The notes under the pieces: generated by a model | What the model was told of the DNA's origin: nothing | The model's database searches: none | What the model saw: the letters and a program-made list of their open reading frames with translations, nothing else | NCBI GenBank assembly: GCA_024686085.1 | Contig: JAIBDT010000028.1 | Span: 1 to 33,830, forward strand | Source of the DNA: Loktanella sp. | GTDB taxonomy: Bacteria > Pseudomonadota > Alphaproteobacteria > Rhodobacterales > Rhodobacteraceae | Length of the DNA stretch: 33,830 nt | Reading direction: 5' to 3' | Translations under genes and position numbers: made by a program | In this document: positions 1 through 7,133 of the stretch, piece after piece | Position numbering within the stretch: position 1 is the first letter of the stretch | Layout of the letters: the number at the start of each line of letters is the position of its first letter

Positions 1-711
1 ATCAATAAGCGTGCGCGATTGATTGCCAATAACTTCGCCGGTTTCGCGACTGAAGCGCGGGCTTGGAAATGCGACGTTCTTCAGTTCTGATTGAACCTTT
101 GCCACTTCGCGCATTGTCTCAATCATGCCAGCATTATCGACTTGAATCCACGCGTGGCTGGCTTGCTTTGGTTCCTCGCCTTCTTTGCGCACCCGATTTG
201 ATGATCCGCGCAGCTCTATGCGCTCGCATTTTGATATGCCCTTGATCACGGGTTCCAGCATCTCCAGCCGCGTTCCAATAGGTAGACCCAACCATTCGGT
301 GGGCATCCCTGCGGGGTCATCGGCATCGATTAGAACCCAGACGGATGGCGCGATGCCACGCTTAAGGCGGGCGCTGATTGGGTTGCCGTTGTGGTTTATG
401 ACACCGCCAGCCACTTCGCCGACCTTGCTGCCAACTATTTCGCACAGCTTGGCTTCAGAAAAGATTTGGAACTTTTCGACGCCTTGTGAGTTCGCCCAGA
501 CGCCTGGGCATATCACCAGGTCAGCGCGTTTTGTTACTGTGCGCAGGATAGCCGCCATGTCTTCGGCGGTGTTAGCTTGAACTGTTTTGGCGACACCCTC
601 AGTCACGTTGGCAACAACGTCTTTGTGCAGTGTGCCGTCGCTGTCGGTTGCATATGTCTTGCAAACTTGGTGGGGCTTTTTGGATTGGATAAGCGTGATG
701 CTGGTGGTCAT
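1..711 (-). CDS. Probable AEP-type primase/replication protein of an integrated element (N-terminal part, cut by window edge)
   Basis: An open frame runs from the ATG at 711 to the window edge without a stop (237 codons), so only the N-terminus is visible. Around residues 122-130 it reads VWVLIDADDPAG, a hydrophobic strand ending in an Asp-rich motif like hhhDhD motif I of archaeo-eukaryotic primases. About 65 residues later ASHAWIQV offers a candidate catalytic His (motif II), preceded by RGSSNRV, which resembles the SS-R segment common in phage and plasmid primases. The helicase half expected in phage primase-helicases would lie outside the window. Its ATG overlaps the stop of the upstream methyltransferase gene by 4 nt (ATGA), so the two are probably translationally coupled. 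The motif match is by eye; an unrelated phage protein is possible. Confidence 0.5.
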   Translation of the reverse strand, partial: MTTSITLIQSKKPHQVCKTYATDSDGTLHKDVVANVTEGVAKTVQANTAEDMAAILRTVTKRADLVICPGVWANSQGVEKFQIFSEAKLCEIVGSKVGEVAGGVINHNGNPISARLKRGIAPSVWVLIDADDPAGMPTEWLGLPIGTRLEMLEPVIKGISKCERIELRGSSNRVRKEGEEPKQASHAWIQVDNAGMIETMREVAKVQSELKNVAFPSPRFSRETGEVIGNQSRTLID

Positions 712-1256
712 TGCGCCGCTCCCTCGAAATGAATGGTTGGCGTTGTGACGGGTGCGCCGATCGGCGACCAAACTGCCCAGCAATAGTCAACGGCGGGTGA
801 TCCGGTGCTGTTCTCAACCCAACGTGGGCGTTTTGAGCAGACCACCGTGCCAGCAAAGCGCGGGTTTGCGTGAATAACGCTATGGCGCTTTTTGGGCGGC
901 AAATAATTCCAACGCACTAGGTAAGCGTGCCACGCCTGCGGATATATATTCAGCAGATGCCAAATCAGTGCGTCCTGACCTTTGAAGGGGAGATTGCTGC
1001 AAACCCAATCAGGTTTGATGGATCCGTCCAGCGCCTCGATCGGCGTGCCGGTTTGGATGTCCGTTTCGATGACGCCCGAAACGTCTGGCAACTTGGCCAG
1101 TTCGCGGGTCAGATGGCCGCCGCCAGCGGCAGGTTCGTGGACGCGTCCAGAGACTGGAAAGAATTGGTTCAAGAGTGGCACAAGCCGATCAGCTTCGATT
1201 GTGAAGTAGGAATCGCCAGCGATGCGATCGTAGTCGTGTAATTTTGCGTTGCTCAT
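708..1256 (-). CDS. Phage-type SAM-dependent methyltransferase (putative DNA adenine methyltransferase)
   Basis: This 182-residue protein has a class I SAM-binding motif at about residues 39-47 (VHEPAAGGGHL) and, about 45 residues later, SNLPF at the place where N6-adenine methyltransferases carry (N/D)PP(F/Y). The fold therefore looks like a small Rossmann methyltransferase, but the catalytic tetrapeptide is unusual (NLPF), so DNA as the substrate is an inference. The start is supported by GAGGG about 8 nt upstream. It lies between the excisionase-like gene and the primase-like gene, on the same strand, within the integrated element. Such genes in phages usually modify phage DNA or protect it from host restriction. 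Whether it is active is unknown. Confidence 0.6.
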   Translation of the reverse strand: MSNAKLHDYDRIAGDSYFTIEADRLVPLLNQFFPVSGRVHEPAAGGGHLTRELAKLPDVSGVIETDIQTGTPIEALDGSIKPDWVCSNLPFKGQDALIWHLLNIYPQAWHAYLVRWNYLPPKKRHSVIHANPRFAGTVVCSKRPRWVENSTGSPAVDYCWAVWSPIGAPVTTPTIHFEGAAQ

Positions 1257-1341
1257 TGTTGAGCCCTCAATTGGGCCGCCGCTTGCAAGATTGTGCGAAA
1301 GTCAGTATAAAGTGCCTGGGTATAAGCACCACAACATCAGG

Positions 1342-1378
1342 CCCCGTCGCATCTTAATCTCCTGCGGCGGGGTTTGTT
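1342..1378 (+). terminator. 10-bp hairpin followed by T-rich stretch; also carries an SD-ATG on the opposite strand
   Basis: CCCCGTCGCA (1342-1351) and TGCGGCGGGG (1363-1372) pair over 10 bp with one G-U on the plus strand, followed by TTTGTT. This would suit a plus-strand terminator, yet all nearby genes run on the minus strand. On the minus strand the loop holds AGGAG, 6 nt, then ATG of a 16-codon frame (1352 to 1302), so the structure could instead act in translation. Confidence 0.35.
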
Positions 1379-1628
1379 ATTTAAGTAGATCAGCGGTGAT
1401 GCGCTTTGACTTGGTCTCATAGACCGAGAGCAAAGCGTCGCTTTCAAACCACTCCATCACATCGACGTAACGGTAGAGGCGCACCTTGCCTCGCGACAGG
1501 TATGGGGGCATCTGACCGCGCCCGCGCCGGGCTTCCAGCGTGCTGTCGGTCCAGTTCATCAGAGCCTGCAAATCGGCTTCTGGAAGTAGTTCGTTTTTGA
1601 GTAGAAAGGTATTGAGATGGGTAGACAT
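1377..1628 (-). CDS. AlpA/excisionase-like helix-turn-helix protein
   Basis: This small protein of 83 residues is read from the ATG at 1628; the frame is open further upstream, but the extension to 1730 is basic, low in complexity and lacks a Shine-Dalgarno sequence. The core (LPEADLQALMNW, a turn, RRGRGQMPPYLSRGK, then VRLYRYVDVMEWFES) matches the layout of MerR-like winged-helix excisionase/AlpA proteins, in which a strand-turn with a basic stretch precedes a YR-V--W motif. Its position two genes from the primase and directly downstream of the integrase fits a recombination directionality factor or a regulator of the element. No good ribosome binding site is seen for this start, so the exact N-terminus is uncertain. 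Confidence 0.6.
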   Translation of the reverse strand: MSTHLNTFLLKNELLPEADLQALMNWTDSTLEARRGRGQMPPYLSRGKVRLYRYVDVMEWFESDALLSVYETKSKRITADLLK

Positions 1629-1840
1629 AAAGCACCAATGGCGGACTTTGCCGCAAAAGAAGGGTCTCCGTGCTCTTGCTACTGGGTGGGCGCGGCGGTA
1701 GCTGCCTTTTCTATGACGCCCTCGTTCCATTTCTGGAACTGCTGTTTTGATTTGCTCAACCTGCCGTTAGCGTGCTCACAGGTATCTTTGCAACGGTTCA
1801 GCCTTCCGTCCGTTCCTCCTAAATGACGTTAAAGGAAGGT
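1629..1840. other. Non-coding gap inside the element, with a small perfect hairpin
   Basis: No convincing gene is found between the integrase stop and the excisionase-like start. GTTCCA-TTTC-TGGAAC (1724-1739) is a perfect 6-bp palindrome and may be an operator or a recombination-protein site. A GGAGG on the minus strand near 1818 has no start codon at a usable distance. Confidence 0.3.
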
Positions 1841-2875
1841 TCAGTCAACCTGACTGCGCGCTTTATTTAACGCTTTATGGAAATCATTTGGCGACAGGTT
1901 CACATATCTGGATAGGGATTTGAGATCGGTGTGACCGCTGACAGCCCGCAAAAGTGGTGTACTGAGGCCCAGCGCGGCCAATCTTGTTAGCGCCAGGTGC
2001 CTGAGGTCGTGAAACCGCACCTCTGGCGTTATACGGGCGGCTTTGCAGGCTCTGCGCCACGCTGTCGATACGCTGCGCGGATCATATGGCCAGACGGGTC
2101 CGCTGGATCTATCGCCGACGACCTGCCGCAGAATGTCCATGCCTTCGGGCGGCACTGGGATAAGCTGGTCGTTCCGATCTTTCCTGGTTGGATGCTTTCT
2201 TGCGACCAGGAAAACCGCGCCCTCGTTCCAGCGGATATTCTCAATCTGGATGCCGGTTATCTCTGCAAGCCGCATTGCGCTGATAGCTGCGAACCTGGCG
2301 ATCTGCGCGACAGGGATGATTTGGCGCGGGTTGTCTTCAAGGGTGGCATATATGCGGGCCAGTTCGTCATCGGTCGGTATGCGGTCACGCTCTTTCGATC
2401 GGGTGCTAATACGGCGAGATGTCAGCCCAGCCCTCGCGTCGGCTGCTATATTGGCATGGATGTCCAATTGCTTCACCGTAGAGGCCCATTTTAGCGCGCT
2501 AGAGAGGATTGATAGGTCTCCGGCGAGTGTTGCGCCCGTAATGCCTTCTGAGAGGCGCATATCAACGTATTTTGTCATCGTAACGCCCGACAGGTTCTTG
2601 ATGCTGGTGTCGCCAATGATGGCCTTGATTCGGGTTAGGTTGAACTTGGCTGTGCGCCCGATCGGAACCTGCTCAACGTAAGCGTCGATTACGTCTGCCA
2701 ACGTCATCGATGCTGGCGGGGTGATCTTGCCGATTGTTGTGCCGACGGCGCTTTCCATCCCTGCCGCCCAGGCTTGTGCGTCTAGCTTGCGGGCGAAGGT
2801 TGCAGACTTGCTAACACCACGTCTGCGCACTTGGGCGCGATAGGTTCCAGCGGGGGTTCTAACTATCGTTGCCAT
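1841..2875 (-). CDS. int: Tyrosine-type site-specific integrase of the dusA-integrated element
   Basis: This is a phage-type tyrosine recombinase of 344 residues from the ATG at 2875 (MATIVRTPAG). The N-terminus (TYRAQVRRRG...ATFARKLDAQAWA) looks like the arm-type DNA-binding domain, followed by a SAM-like core-binding domain. The catalytic set is visible in order: the first Arg in SAMRLAEI, a Lys in the hairpin near ARKHPTRKD, HDLRH (H-x-x-R), SGHTDLKSLS (His) and the nucleophile Tyr in RYVNLS. The frame stays open to 2950 with in-frame ATGs (2911, 2875) and no strong Shine-Dalgarno, so the start is approximate. It is divergent from dusA and directly adjacent to its 5' end. This is the arrangement of the dusA-associated integrases, which insert into the start of dusA. 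Confidence 0.9.
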   Translation of the reverse strand: MATIVRTPAGTYRAQVRRRGVSKSATFARKLDAQAWAAGMESAVGTTIGKITPPASMTLADVIDAYVEQVPIGRTAKFNLTRIKAIIGDTSIKNLSGVTMTKYVDMRLSEGITGATLAGDLSILSSALKWASTVKQLDIHANIAADARAGLTSRRISTRSKERDRIPTDDELARIYATLEDNPRQIIPVAQIARFAAISAMRLAEITGIQIENIRWNEGAVFLVARKHPTRKDRNDQLIPVPPEGMDILRQVVGDRSSGPVWPYDPRSVSTAWRRACKAARITPEVRFHDLRHLALTRLAALGLSTPLLRAVSGHTDLKSLSRYVNLSPNDFHKALNKARSQVD

Positions 2876-2988
2876 CCGTTCAATATCCGTGCAGATTAAT
2901 GTTCGGGCCATATTAACCAGACATTCAGCGAAAGTGCAATAAACGTGCAATTAGTCTCTAAAAACACGGAAATAGGCACTATTCATTT

Positions 2989-3070
2989 TTGGATTGTGAA
3001 ATGAATTCCGTAGCTTACGCGGCCCGTCTTTCGGTAGCTCCTATGATGGATTGGACCGACAGGCATTGTC
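2989..3070. other. Inferred element/chromosome junction (att site) at the 5' end of dusA
   Basis: The integrase lies beside dusA, and known dusA-associated elements cross over within the conserved MMDWTDRH coding region near the gene start (here about 3041-3070). The first codons of dusA here (CTT, GTA, GCT, CCT, AGG, CGA) differ from the GC-rich codon choice of the rest of the gene, as expected if the element supplied the gene start. The partner repeat would lie outside the window, so the crossover point is inferred, not seen. Confidence 0.4.
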
Positions 3071-3978
3071 GATATTTCCATCGGCAGATGTCGCAACACG
3101 CTTTGCTCTATACAGAAATGGTCACAGCTCCCGCTGTGATCCACGGCGACCGGAACCGCTTGCTTGGGTTTTCACCTGTTGAACATCCTGTGGCGTTGCA
3201 GCTCGGCGGATCAAATCCCGCACATCTGGCAGAGGCCGCTAAAATCGGCGCGGACATGGGATATGCGGAAATCAATCTGAACTGCGGCTGCCCGTCTGAC
3301 CGCGTGCAATCAGGGTCATTCGGTGCGGTCTTGATGGAAAACGCAGCCCTAGTCGCAGACTGTGTGGCGGCGATGCGGAACACTGTCACTGTGCCCGTGA
3401 CAGTCAAATGCCGGATCGGGGTTGATGATCAAACGCCTTCTGAAATCCTGCCCGACTTTCTGGCCCGTGTCAGTGCGGCAGGCTGCGACCGCTTTACGAT
3501 TCACGCGCGCAAAGCATGGCTGCAAGGCCTGTCACCCAAAGAAAACCGCGATGTGCCGCCGCTCGACTACCTTCTGGTCCACGAGATGAAAGGCATGTTC
3601 CCGCATCTGCACCTGTCGGTGAATGGCGGCATCACGACGCTGAACGAAACGCTCGGCTTTCTTGAATCCGGCCTCGACGGTGTCATGATCGGGCGGGCGG
3701 CCTATCACAGCCCTGCAACCGTGTTGCTGGATGCGGACAGATTGATCTTTGGCGGCGGCTTGGCGCGGACAGCGCATGAGGTCGTGCATGCAATGGTGCC
3801 GCATATAACAGATCACATCGCAGCAGGAGGACGCTTGCATCAAGTATCGCGTCATATGCTAGGGTTGTTTCAGGGCAAGGCGGGCGCACGGATGTGGCGG
3901 CGCTATCTGTCCGAGAACGCACATCGCGACGGCGCGGATGCGCAAACAGTTTTGCAGGCTTTGTCCTACGTTATCTAA
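3001..3978 (+). CDS. dusA: tRNA-dihydrouridine synthase A
   Basis: This FMN enzyme reduces uridine to dihydrouridine at positions 20/20a of the tRNA D-loop. The 325-residue product shows the family signatures in order: LSVAPMMDWTDRHCR at the N-terminus, LGGSNP, NLNCGCPSDRVQSG with the catalytic Cys, VKCRIGVDD, FTIHARKAWLQGLSPKENR (typical of the DusA subgroup) and the FMN-phosphate site NGGI...GVMIGRAAY. The frame also allows a TTG start at 2989; the ATG at 3001 is chosen, although neither has a good Shine-Dalgarno. The gene is complete although an integrated element abuts its 5' end, so its promoter and leader now come from element DNA. Function is certain; the exact start is not. Confidence 0.95.
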   Translation: MNSVAYAARLSVAPMMDWTDRHCRYFHRQMSQHALLYTEMVTAPAVIHGDRNRLLGFSPVEHPVALQLGGSNPAHLAEAAKIGADMGYAEINLNCGCPSDRVQSGSFGAVLMENAALVADCVAAMRNTVTVPVTVKCRIGVDDQTPSEILPDFLARVSAAGCDRFTIHARKAWLQGLSPKENRDVPPLDYLLVHEMKGMFPHLHLSVNGGITTLNETLGFLESGLDGVMIGRAAYHSPATVLLDADRLIFGGGLARTAHEVVHAMVPHITDHIAAGGRLHQVSRHMLGLFQGKAGARMWRRYLSENAHRDGADAQTVLQALSYVI

Positions 3979-3990
3979 GGCGGAAATATC

Positions 3991-4806
3991 ATGGATATGA
4001 CTTTGATTTTGGGCATGGGTGCCTTGCTACTCGTAATCGGTGCCTTTGCAGGCGTCTTGGCTGGACTTCTGGGTGTGGGCGGCGGGATCGTCTTGGTGCC
4101 TGCGTTCTTCTTTGCCTTTCAAGGGCTTGGCTACGACAGCCCGCAGCTGATGCAAATGTGTCTCGGGACATCCTTGGCGACAATCATCGTCACTTCCATC
4201 AGGTCCGTCATGGCGCACAATAAAAAGGGCGCGGTTGATTGGGACATCCTGCGCGGATGGGCACCCGGCATTGTCATCGGTGCAATCATCGGGTTCTTTA
4301 CCGCGTCGTCCCTGCGATCAAGCGAGCTGCAGATGATCTTTGGCGGGCTTGGCATTGCGGTCGGGCTTTATATGACCTTCGGCAAAATGCACTGGCGGTT
4401 GGGTGAAACCATGCCAACAGGCTTTGGGCGGATCAGTTTTTCACCCGTAATCGGTTTCCTTTCGGTCCTGATGGGGATCGGTGGTGGGTCTTTCGGGGTG
4501 CCGACGATGACCTTGTTCGGCGTGCCAATCCACCGCGCTGTGGCTACCGCTGCTGGGTTCGGGGTGATTATCGCCGTGCCATCCGTGATCGGCTTTATGA
4601 CCGTGGATATGGCTGTGGCACCGCCATATTCCATCGGGGCGGTAAACATGATCGCCTTTACGCTTGTGGTCGCAATGACGTTGATCACTGCGCCTTGGGG
4701 GGCGGCCCTTGCACACCGGATGGACCCGAAACCGCTGAAACGGGTGTTCGGGCTGTTCTTGATTTTGGTCGCACTCAATATGCTACGAAAGGCATTTGGT
4801 TGGTAA
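3991..4806 (+). CDS. TauE/SafE-family membrane permease (sulfite exporter/anion permease family)
   Basis: This 271-residue integral membrane protein has about eight hydrophobic segments. It contains the internally duplicated family motif, LLGVGGGIVLVP in the first half and LMGIGGGSFGVP in the second, each followed by a helix and a small polar loop. The family moves sulfite, sulfonates or other organic anions; the substrate cannot be read from the sequence. It begins 12 nt after dusA, so it may be cotranscribed, and its stop lies just before or inside the start of the PhyH-like dioxygenase gene. The start is supported by GGCGGA upstream. Confidence 0.9.
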   Translation: MDMTLILGMGALLLVIGAFAGVLAGLLGVGGGIVLVPAFFFAFQGLGYDSPQLMQMCLGTSLATIIVTSIRSVMAHNKKGAVDWDILRGWAPGIVIGAIIGFFTASSLRSSELQMIFGGLGIAVGLYMTFGKMHWRLGETMPTGFGRISFSPVIGFLSVLMGIGGGSFGVPTMTLFGVPIHRAVATAAGFGVIIAVPSVIGFMTVDMAVAPPYSIGAVNMIAFTLVVAMTLITAPWGAALAHRMDPKPLKRVFGLFLILVALNMLRKAFGW

Positions 4807-4820
4807 ACTCGGGCTATGAT

Positions 4821-5534
4821 GTGCGTAGTTTTGATCCGGCAGTTGCCTGCTGGGCAGTCGCCGCACGAAAGGCCGCGCTACAGCTAGATACCTCAGAGCG
4901 CCGCCACGGTGGCACGTGGTTTGTCGGGGTCGACGTTTTGCCCAATGCGCCCGACGGGTCGGTGGATGGTGTGCCGATGCCCTTTGCCGAGATGCATAAC
5001 ACATGGCACGCGGCGCAAGTTTCCATCGTCTATCCCGATTACCCCAAGCGGGACGCGGACGAGACCGAGGCTGCGCATCTGTTTCGGGTGAAGCGTGACG
5101 CGGCCCATATGGACGGACTTTTGCCCGAAGGGCCCAAAAAACGCCGGCATTTGCGCGAACCGCATGCATTCGTTTTGGGGATCGCACTTAATGAGGCCGC
5201 GGCCAGTCCTTTGGTTGTCTGGGAAGGAAGCCATCTGATTATGCAGGCCGCGTTTGCCAAGGCTTTTGAAGGGGTTGCACCGCAAGGCTACGGTGACCTG
5301 GATGTCACAGAGGTCTACCAAGAGGCGCGGCGCGAAGTGTTTGATCGCTGTGCGCGCCTGGAAATCCCGACCGTGGTCGGAGAGGCGGTCATTTTGCATC
5401 GTCATCTGATCCATGGCGTTGCGCCTTGGGACGGGCACGCGCCGAACGAAGGGCGGATGATCGCCTACTTCCGGCCGTTGTGTGACCCAGCGACGTGGCT
5501 TGCGCCCGAAACCTCTGGGACCATCAAGACCTAG
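4821..5534 (+). CDS. PhyH-like Fe(II)/2-oxoglutarate-dependent dioxygenase
   Basis: The frame has no ATG near its beginning. Candidate starts are TTG at 4800, which overlaps the TauE/SafE stop, and GTG at 4821, chosen here to give 237 residues. Iron ligands of the 2-His-1-carboxylate type are visible: AAHMDG (H-x-D) in the middle, and IHGVAPW near the C-terminus, followed by RMIAYFRP, whose Arg would bind 2-oxoglutarate. This is the layout of phytanoyl-CoA dioxygenase-like hydroxylases. The substrate is unknown. The tight link with the permease suggests coupled translation and possibly a shared substrate. The stop TAG lies in the palindrome CTAG (5531-5534), which also holds the stop of the convergent YafY-type gene. 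Confidence 0.7.
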   Translation: MRSFDPAVACWAVAARKAALQLDTSERRHGGTWFVGVDVLPNAPDGSVDGVPMPFAEMHNTWHAAQVSIVYPDYPKRDADETEAAHLFRVKRDAAHMDGLLPEGPKKRRHLREPHAFVLGIALNEAAASPLVVWEGSHLIMQAAFAKAFEGVAPQGYGDLDVTEVYQEARREVFDRCARLEIPTVVGEAVILHRHLIHGVAPWDGHAPNEGRMIAYFRPLCDPATWLAPETSGTIKT

Positions 5535-6184
5535 CGGGCGTTAAAATCCGCAAGCGACTTGCCCGCTTCATCGACAAACAGGCTGGGCAACACCGCAAGC
5601 GCGCTAATTTGATCAACGCGCAACTCAGCAAAGTCGCGGGTCAGCTCATTCCAGACCACACAGGTCCATAATCGACCCCAATAATCCAGCTGCAACGGAC
5701 GCACGGTCTGTTCGGTGTCCGCTAATGTCAGGCGCAGTTTTTGGCGGGTGCGGATCGCTTGGCGGATCATTGGCAGATATTGAAATCCACGGGCGGCATC
5801 CGCAAAAGGATAGACCGCAAAGGTATGGCCTTTGGGCGCGCGGCTGCGGTCCTCTGGCATGACCGCGTCCAACTTCTTTGCGAGCGATTTAGCCGCCGCC
5901 GATAGCTCGTCGTCAGCGTTTTGTCCGACAGCCAGCAACCCGATGTGTAACGCCTCAACCTCTGTCATCGTCAGGTTCAACGGTGGCAGCGTGATTGCGG
6001 CCGTAACGCGGTAGCCAATCCCGCGCGCGCCCTCAATCGGCACACCCGAGGCGGCAAGCGTCTCCATGTCGCGGTAGATGGTGCGCAGCGACACATCCGT
6101 GGCCTTCGCCAAGTCAGCGGCCTTATGCAGCGCACCGTCGCGCAGGACTTGGATCAATGCCATCAGGCGGTCGGCGCGGCGCAT
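5531..6184 (-). CDS. YafY-type DeoR/WYL-domain transcriptional regulator
   Basis: This is a 217-residue regulator. The start at 6184 (MRRADRLMALIQVLRDG) has AAGGA upstream; the longer open frame to 6598 runs antisense through tatA and is not coding. The N-terminal HTH_11 domain is clear (ADLAKATDVSLRTIYRDMETLAASGVP with the recognition helix RTIYRD), and GARGIGYR forms the wing. The C-terminal half is a WYL-like effector domain (LDYWGRLWTCVVWNELTRDF...LRVDQI). Such proteins are usually autoregulators sensing a small ligand or nucleic acid. It is divergent from tatA, and the gap between them carries three TTGTCA hexamers. It shares a CTAG stop palindrome with the convergent dioxygenase gene. 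Confidence 0.88.
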   Translation of the reverse strand: MRRADRLMALIQVLRDGALHKAADLAKATDVSLRTIYRDMETLAASGVPIEGARGIGYRVTAAITLPPLNLTMTEVEALHIGLLAVGQNADDELSAAAKSLAKKLDAVMPEDRSRAPKGHTFAVYPFADAARGFQYLPMIRQAIRTRQKLRLTLADTEQTVRPLQLDYWGRLWTCVVWNELTRDFAELRVDQISALAVLPSLFVDEAGKSLADFNAR

Positions 6185-6213
6185 AAGTGATTCCTTGTGT
6201 TGCGTGAATAGTT

Positions 6214-6248
6214 TTGTCAATTTTCTTGCAACTGACAAGTTTTTGTCA
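6214..6248. promoter_or_regulatory. Candidate operator: three TTGTCA hexamers between the WYL regulator and tatA
   Basis: TTGTCA occurs at 6214-6219 and 6243-6248, with its inverted copy TGACAA at 6233-6238, so two inverted-repeat pairs overlap. A perfect TTGACA lies on the minus strand (6220-6215). The position 30-64 nt upstream of the regulator's ATG suits autoregulation. Spacing is not that of a known operator, so this is a hypothesis. Confidence 0.3.
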
Positions 6249-6374
6249 CAATATTCGTCATTTGCCTGCAATAAAAGGGGTTTTGCGCCTTTCATCGGCG
6301 CCAATCTGTGGCTATTTCTAACGCAGATAATGTGACGCGCTGCACTTGGGCGGTTTGCGTAAAGGAGAAATGAA

Positions 6375-6587
6375 ATGCTGAATAATATTGGTTTGCCGGG
6401 TCTACTACTGATTGCAGTTGTTGTGTTGGTGCTATTCGGGCGCGGCAAAATCTCGTCTTTGATGGGTGAAGTTGGCAAAGGCATCACTGCGTTCAAGAAA
6501 GGCGTCGACGAAAGCAAGTCCGAACTTGAAGCGGGCATCGAAGAAGCAAAAGACGTCACACCTGCTGACGAAAAAGACAAAGCCTGA
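6375..6587 (+). CDS. tatA: Sec-independent translocase subunit TatA
   Basis: TatA is the pore-forming subunit of the twin-arginine translocase, which exports folded proteins. The 70-residue product has one N-terminal transmembrane helix ([17 protein letters not shown]), the conserved FG hinge ([18 protein letters not shown]), an amphipathic helix and a charged C-terminal tail. A strong AAAGGAG lies 7-13 nt before the ATG. It is the first gene of tatA-tatB-tatC-DUF815; 27 nt separate it from tatB. Length is typical for alphaproteobacterial TatA. Confidence 0.95.
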   Translation: MLNNIGLPGLLLIAVVVLVLFGRGKISSLMGEVGKGITAFKKGVDESKSELEAGIEEAKDVTPADEKDKA

Positions 6588-6614
6588 ACCAACCCCAACT
6601 AAGGGAATACGCTG

Positions 6615-7133
6615 ATGTTTGGCCTAGGCTGGAGCGAAATGGTGCTAGTCGCCATTGTGGCGCTGATCGTGATCGGCCCAAAAGATTTGCCCGGAATGTT
6701 CCGCACGATGGGGCAGATGACGGGCAAGGCGCGTGGCATGGCCCGCGAGTTTAGCCGGGCCATGGAAGCTGCGGCCGACGATTCTGGGATGAAAGACATT
6801 TCCAGCAGTCTCAAGGCTGCGGCGAACCCTCAAAAGTTCGGGGTCGATAAAATCCGCGAAGCTACGGGCATCACCAAAGGCCCCGCGACCCAAGCACTGA
6901 GCGAGGAACGCGCTGCGGCCAAAGCCAAAGCATCAGATGCCATGGCAAAGGCCGCCGCGGCCCGCAAAGACCGCGAAGCCGCGGCCGCTGCAGAACCTGC
7001 GGCTGCGCCAAAACCAGCGGCACCAAAACCCGCAGCGAAAAAGGCACCCGCCAAAACACCCGCCGCTAAAAAACCTGCTGCCAAGAAACCCGCCGCCAAA
7101 AAACCAGCGGCCAAGCCCAAGGGTGACGCATGA
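6615..7133 (+). CDS. tatB: Sec-independent translocase subunit TatB with Ala/Lys/Pro repeat tail
   Basis: TatB, with TatC, forms the receptor for twin-arginine signal peptides. The 172-residue protein starts with the typical [22 protein letters not shown] helix and the [14 protein letters not shown] segment, followed by a long amphipathic helix. From about residue 100 it becomes very rich in Ala, Lys and Pro, ending in PAAKK tandem repeats, a histone-H1-like low-complexity tail. TAAGGGAA precedes the ATG. Its stop overlaps the tatC start by 4 nt (ATGA at 7130-7133). Confidence 0.95.
   Translation: MFGLGWSEMVLVAIVALIVIGPKDLPGMFRTMGQMTGKARGMAREFSRAMEAAADDSGMKDISSSLKAAANPQKFGVDKIREATGITKGPATQALSEERAAAKAKASDAMAKAAAARKDREAAAAAEPAAAPKPAAPKPAAKKAPAKTPAAKKPAAKKPAAKKPAAKPKGDA
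7059..7115 (+). repeat. 15-bp tandem repeat encoding PAAKK in tatB
   Basis: Three full copies (7059-7073, 7074-7088, 7089-7103) and a partial fourth (7104-7115) encode [19 protein letters not shown]. Codons differ between copies (CCC/CCT/CCA; AAA/AAG), so the peptide repeat is better kept than the DNA repeat. Confidence 0.85.

Noticed and set aside
2043-2681. A 212-codon plus-strand open frame across the integrase
   Set aside because: It is antisense to a clearly conserved tyrosine recombinase and shows no family features.
6185-6598. N-terminal extension of the YafY-type regulator across tatA
   Set aside because: The extension is antisense to tatA; the ATG at 6184 has AAGGA and begins the conserved domain.
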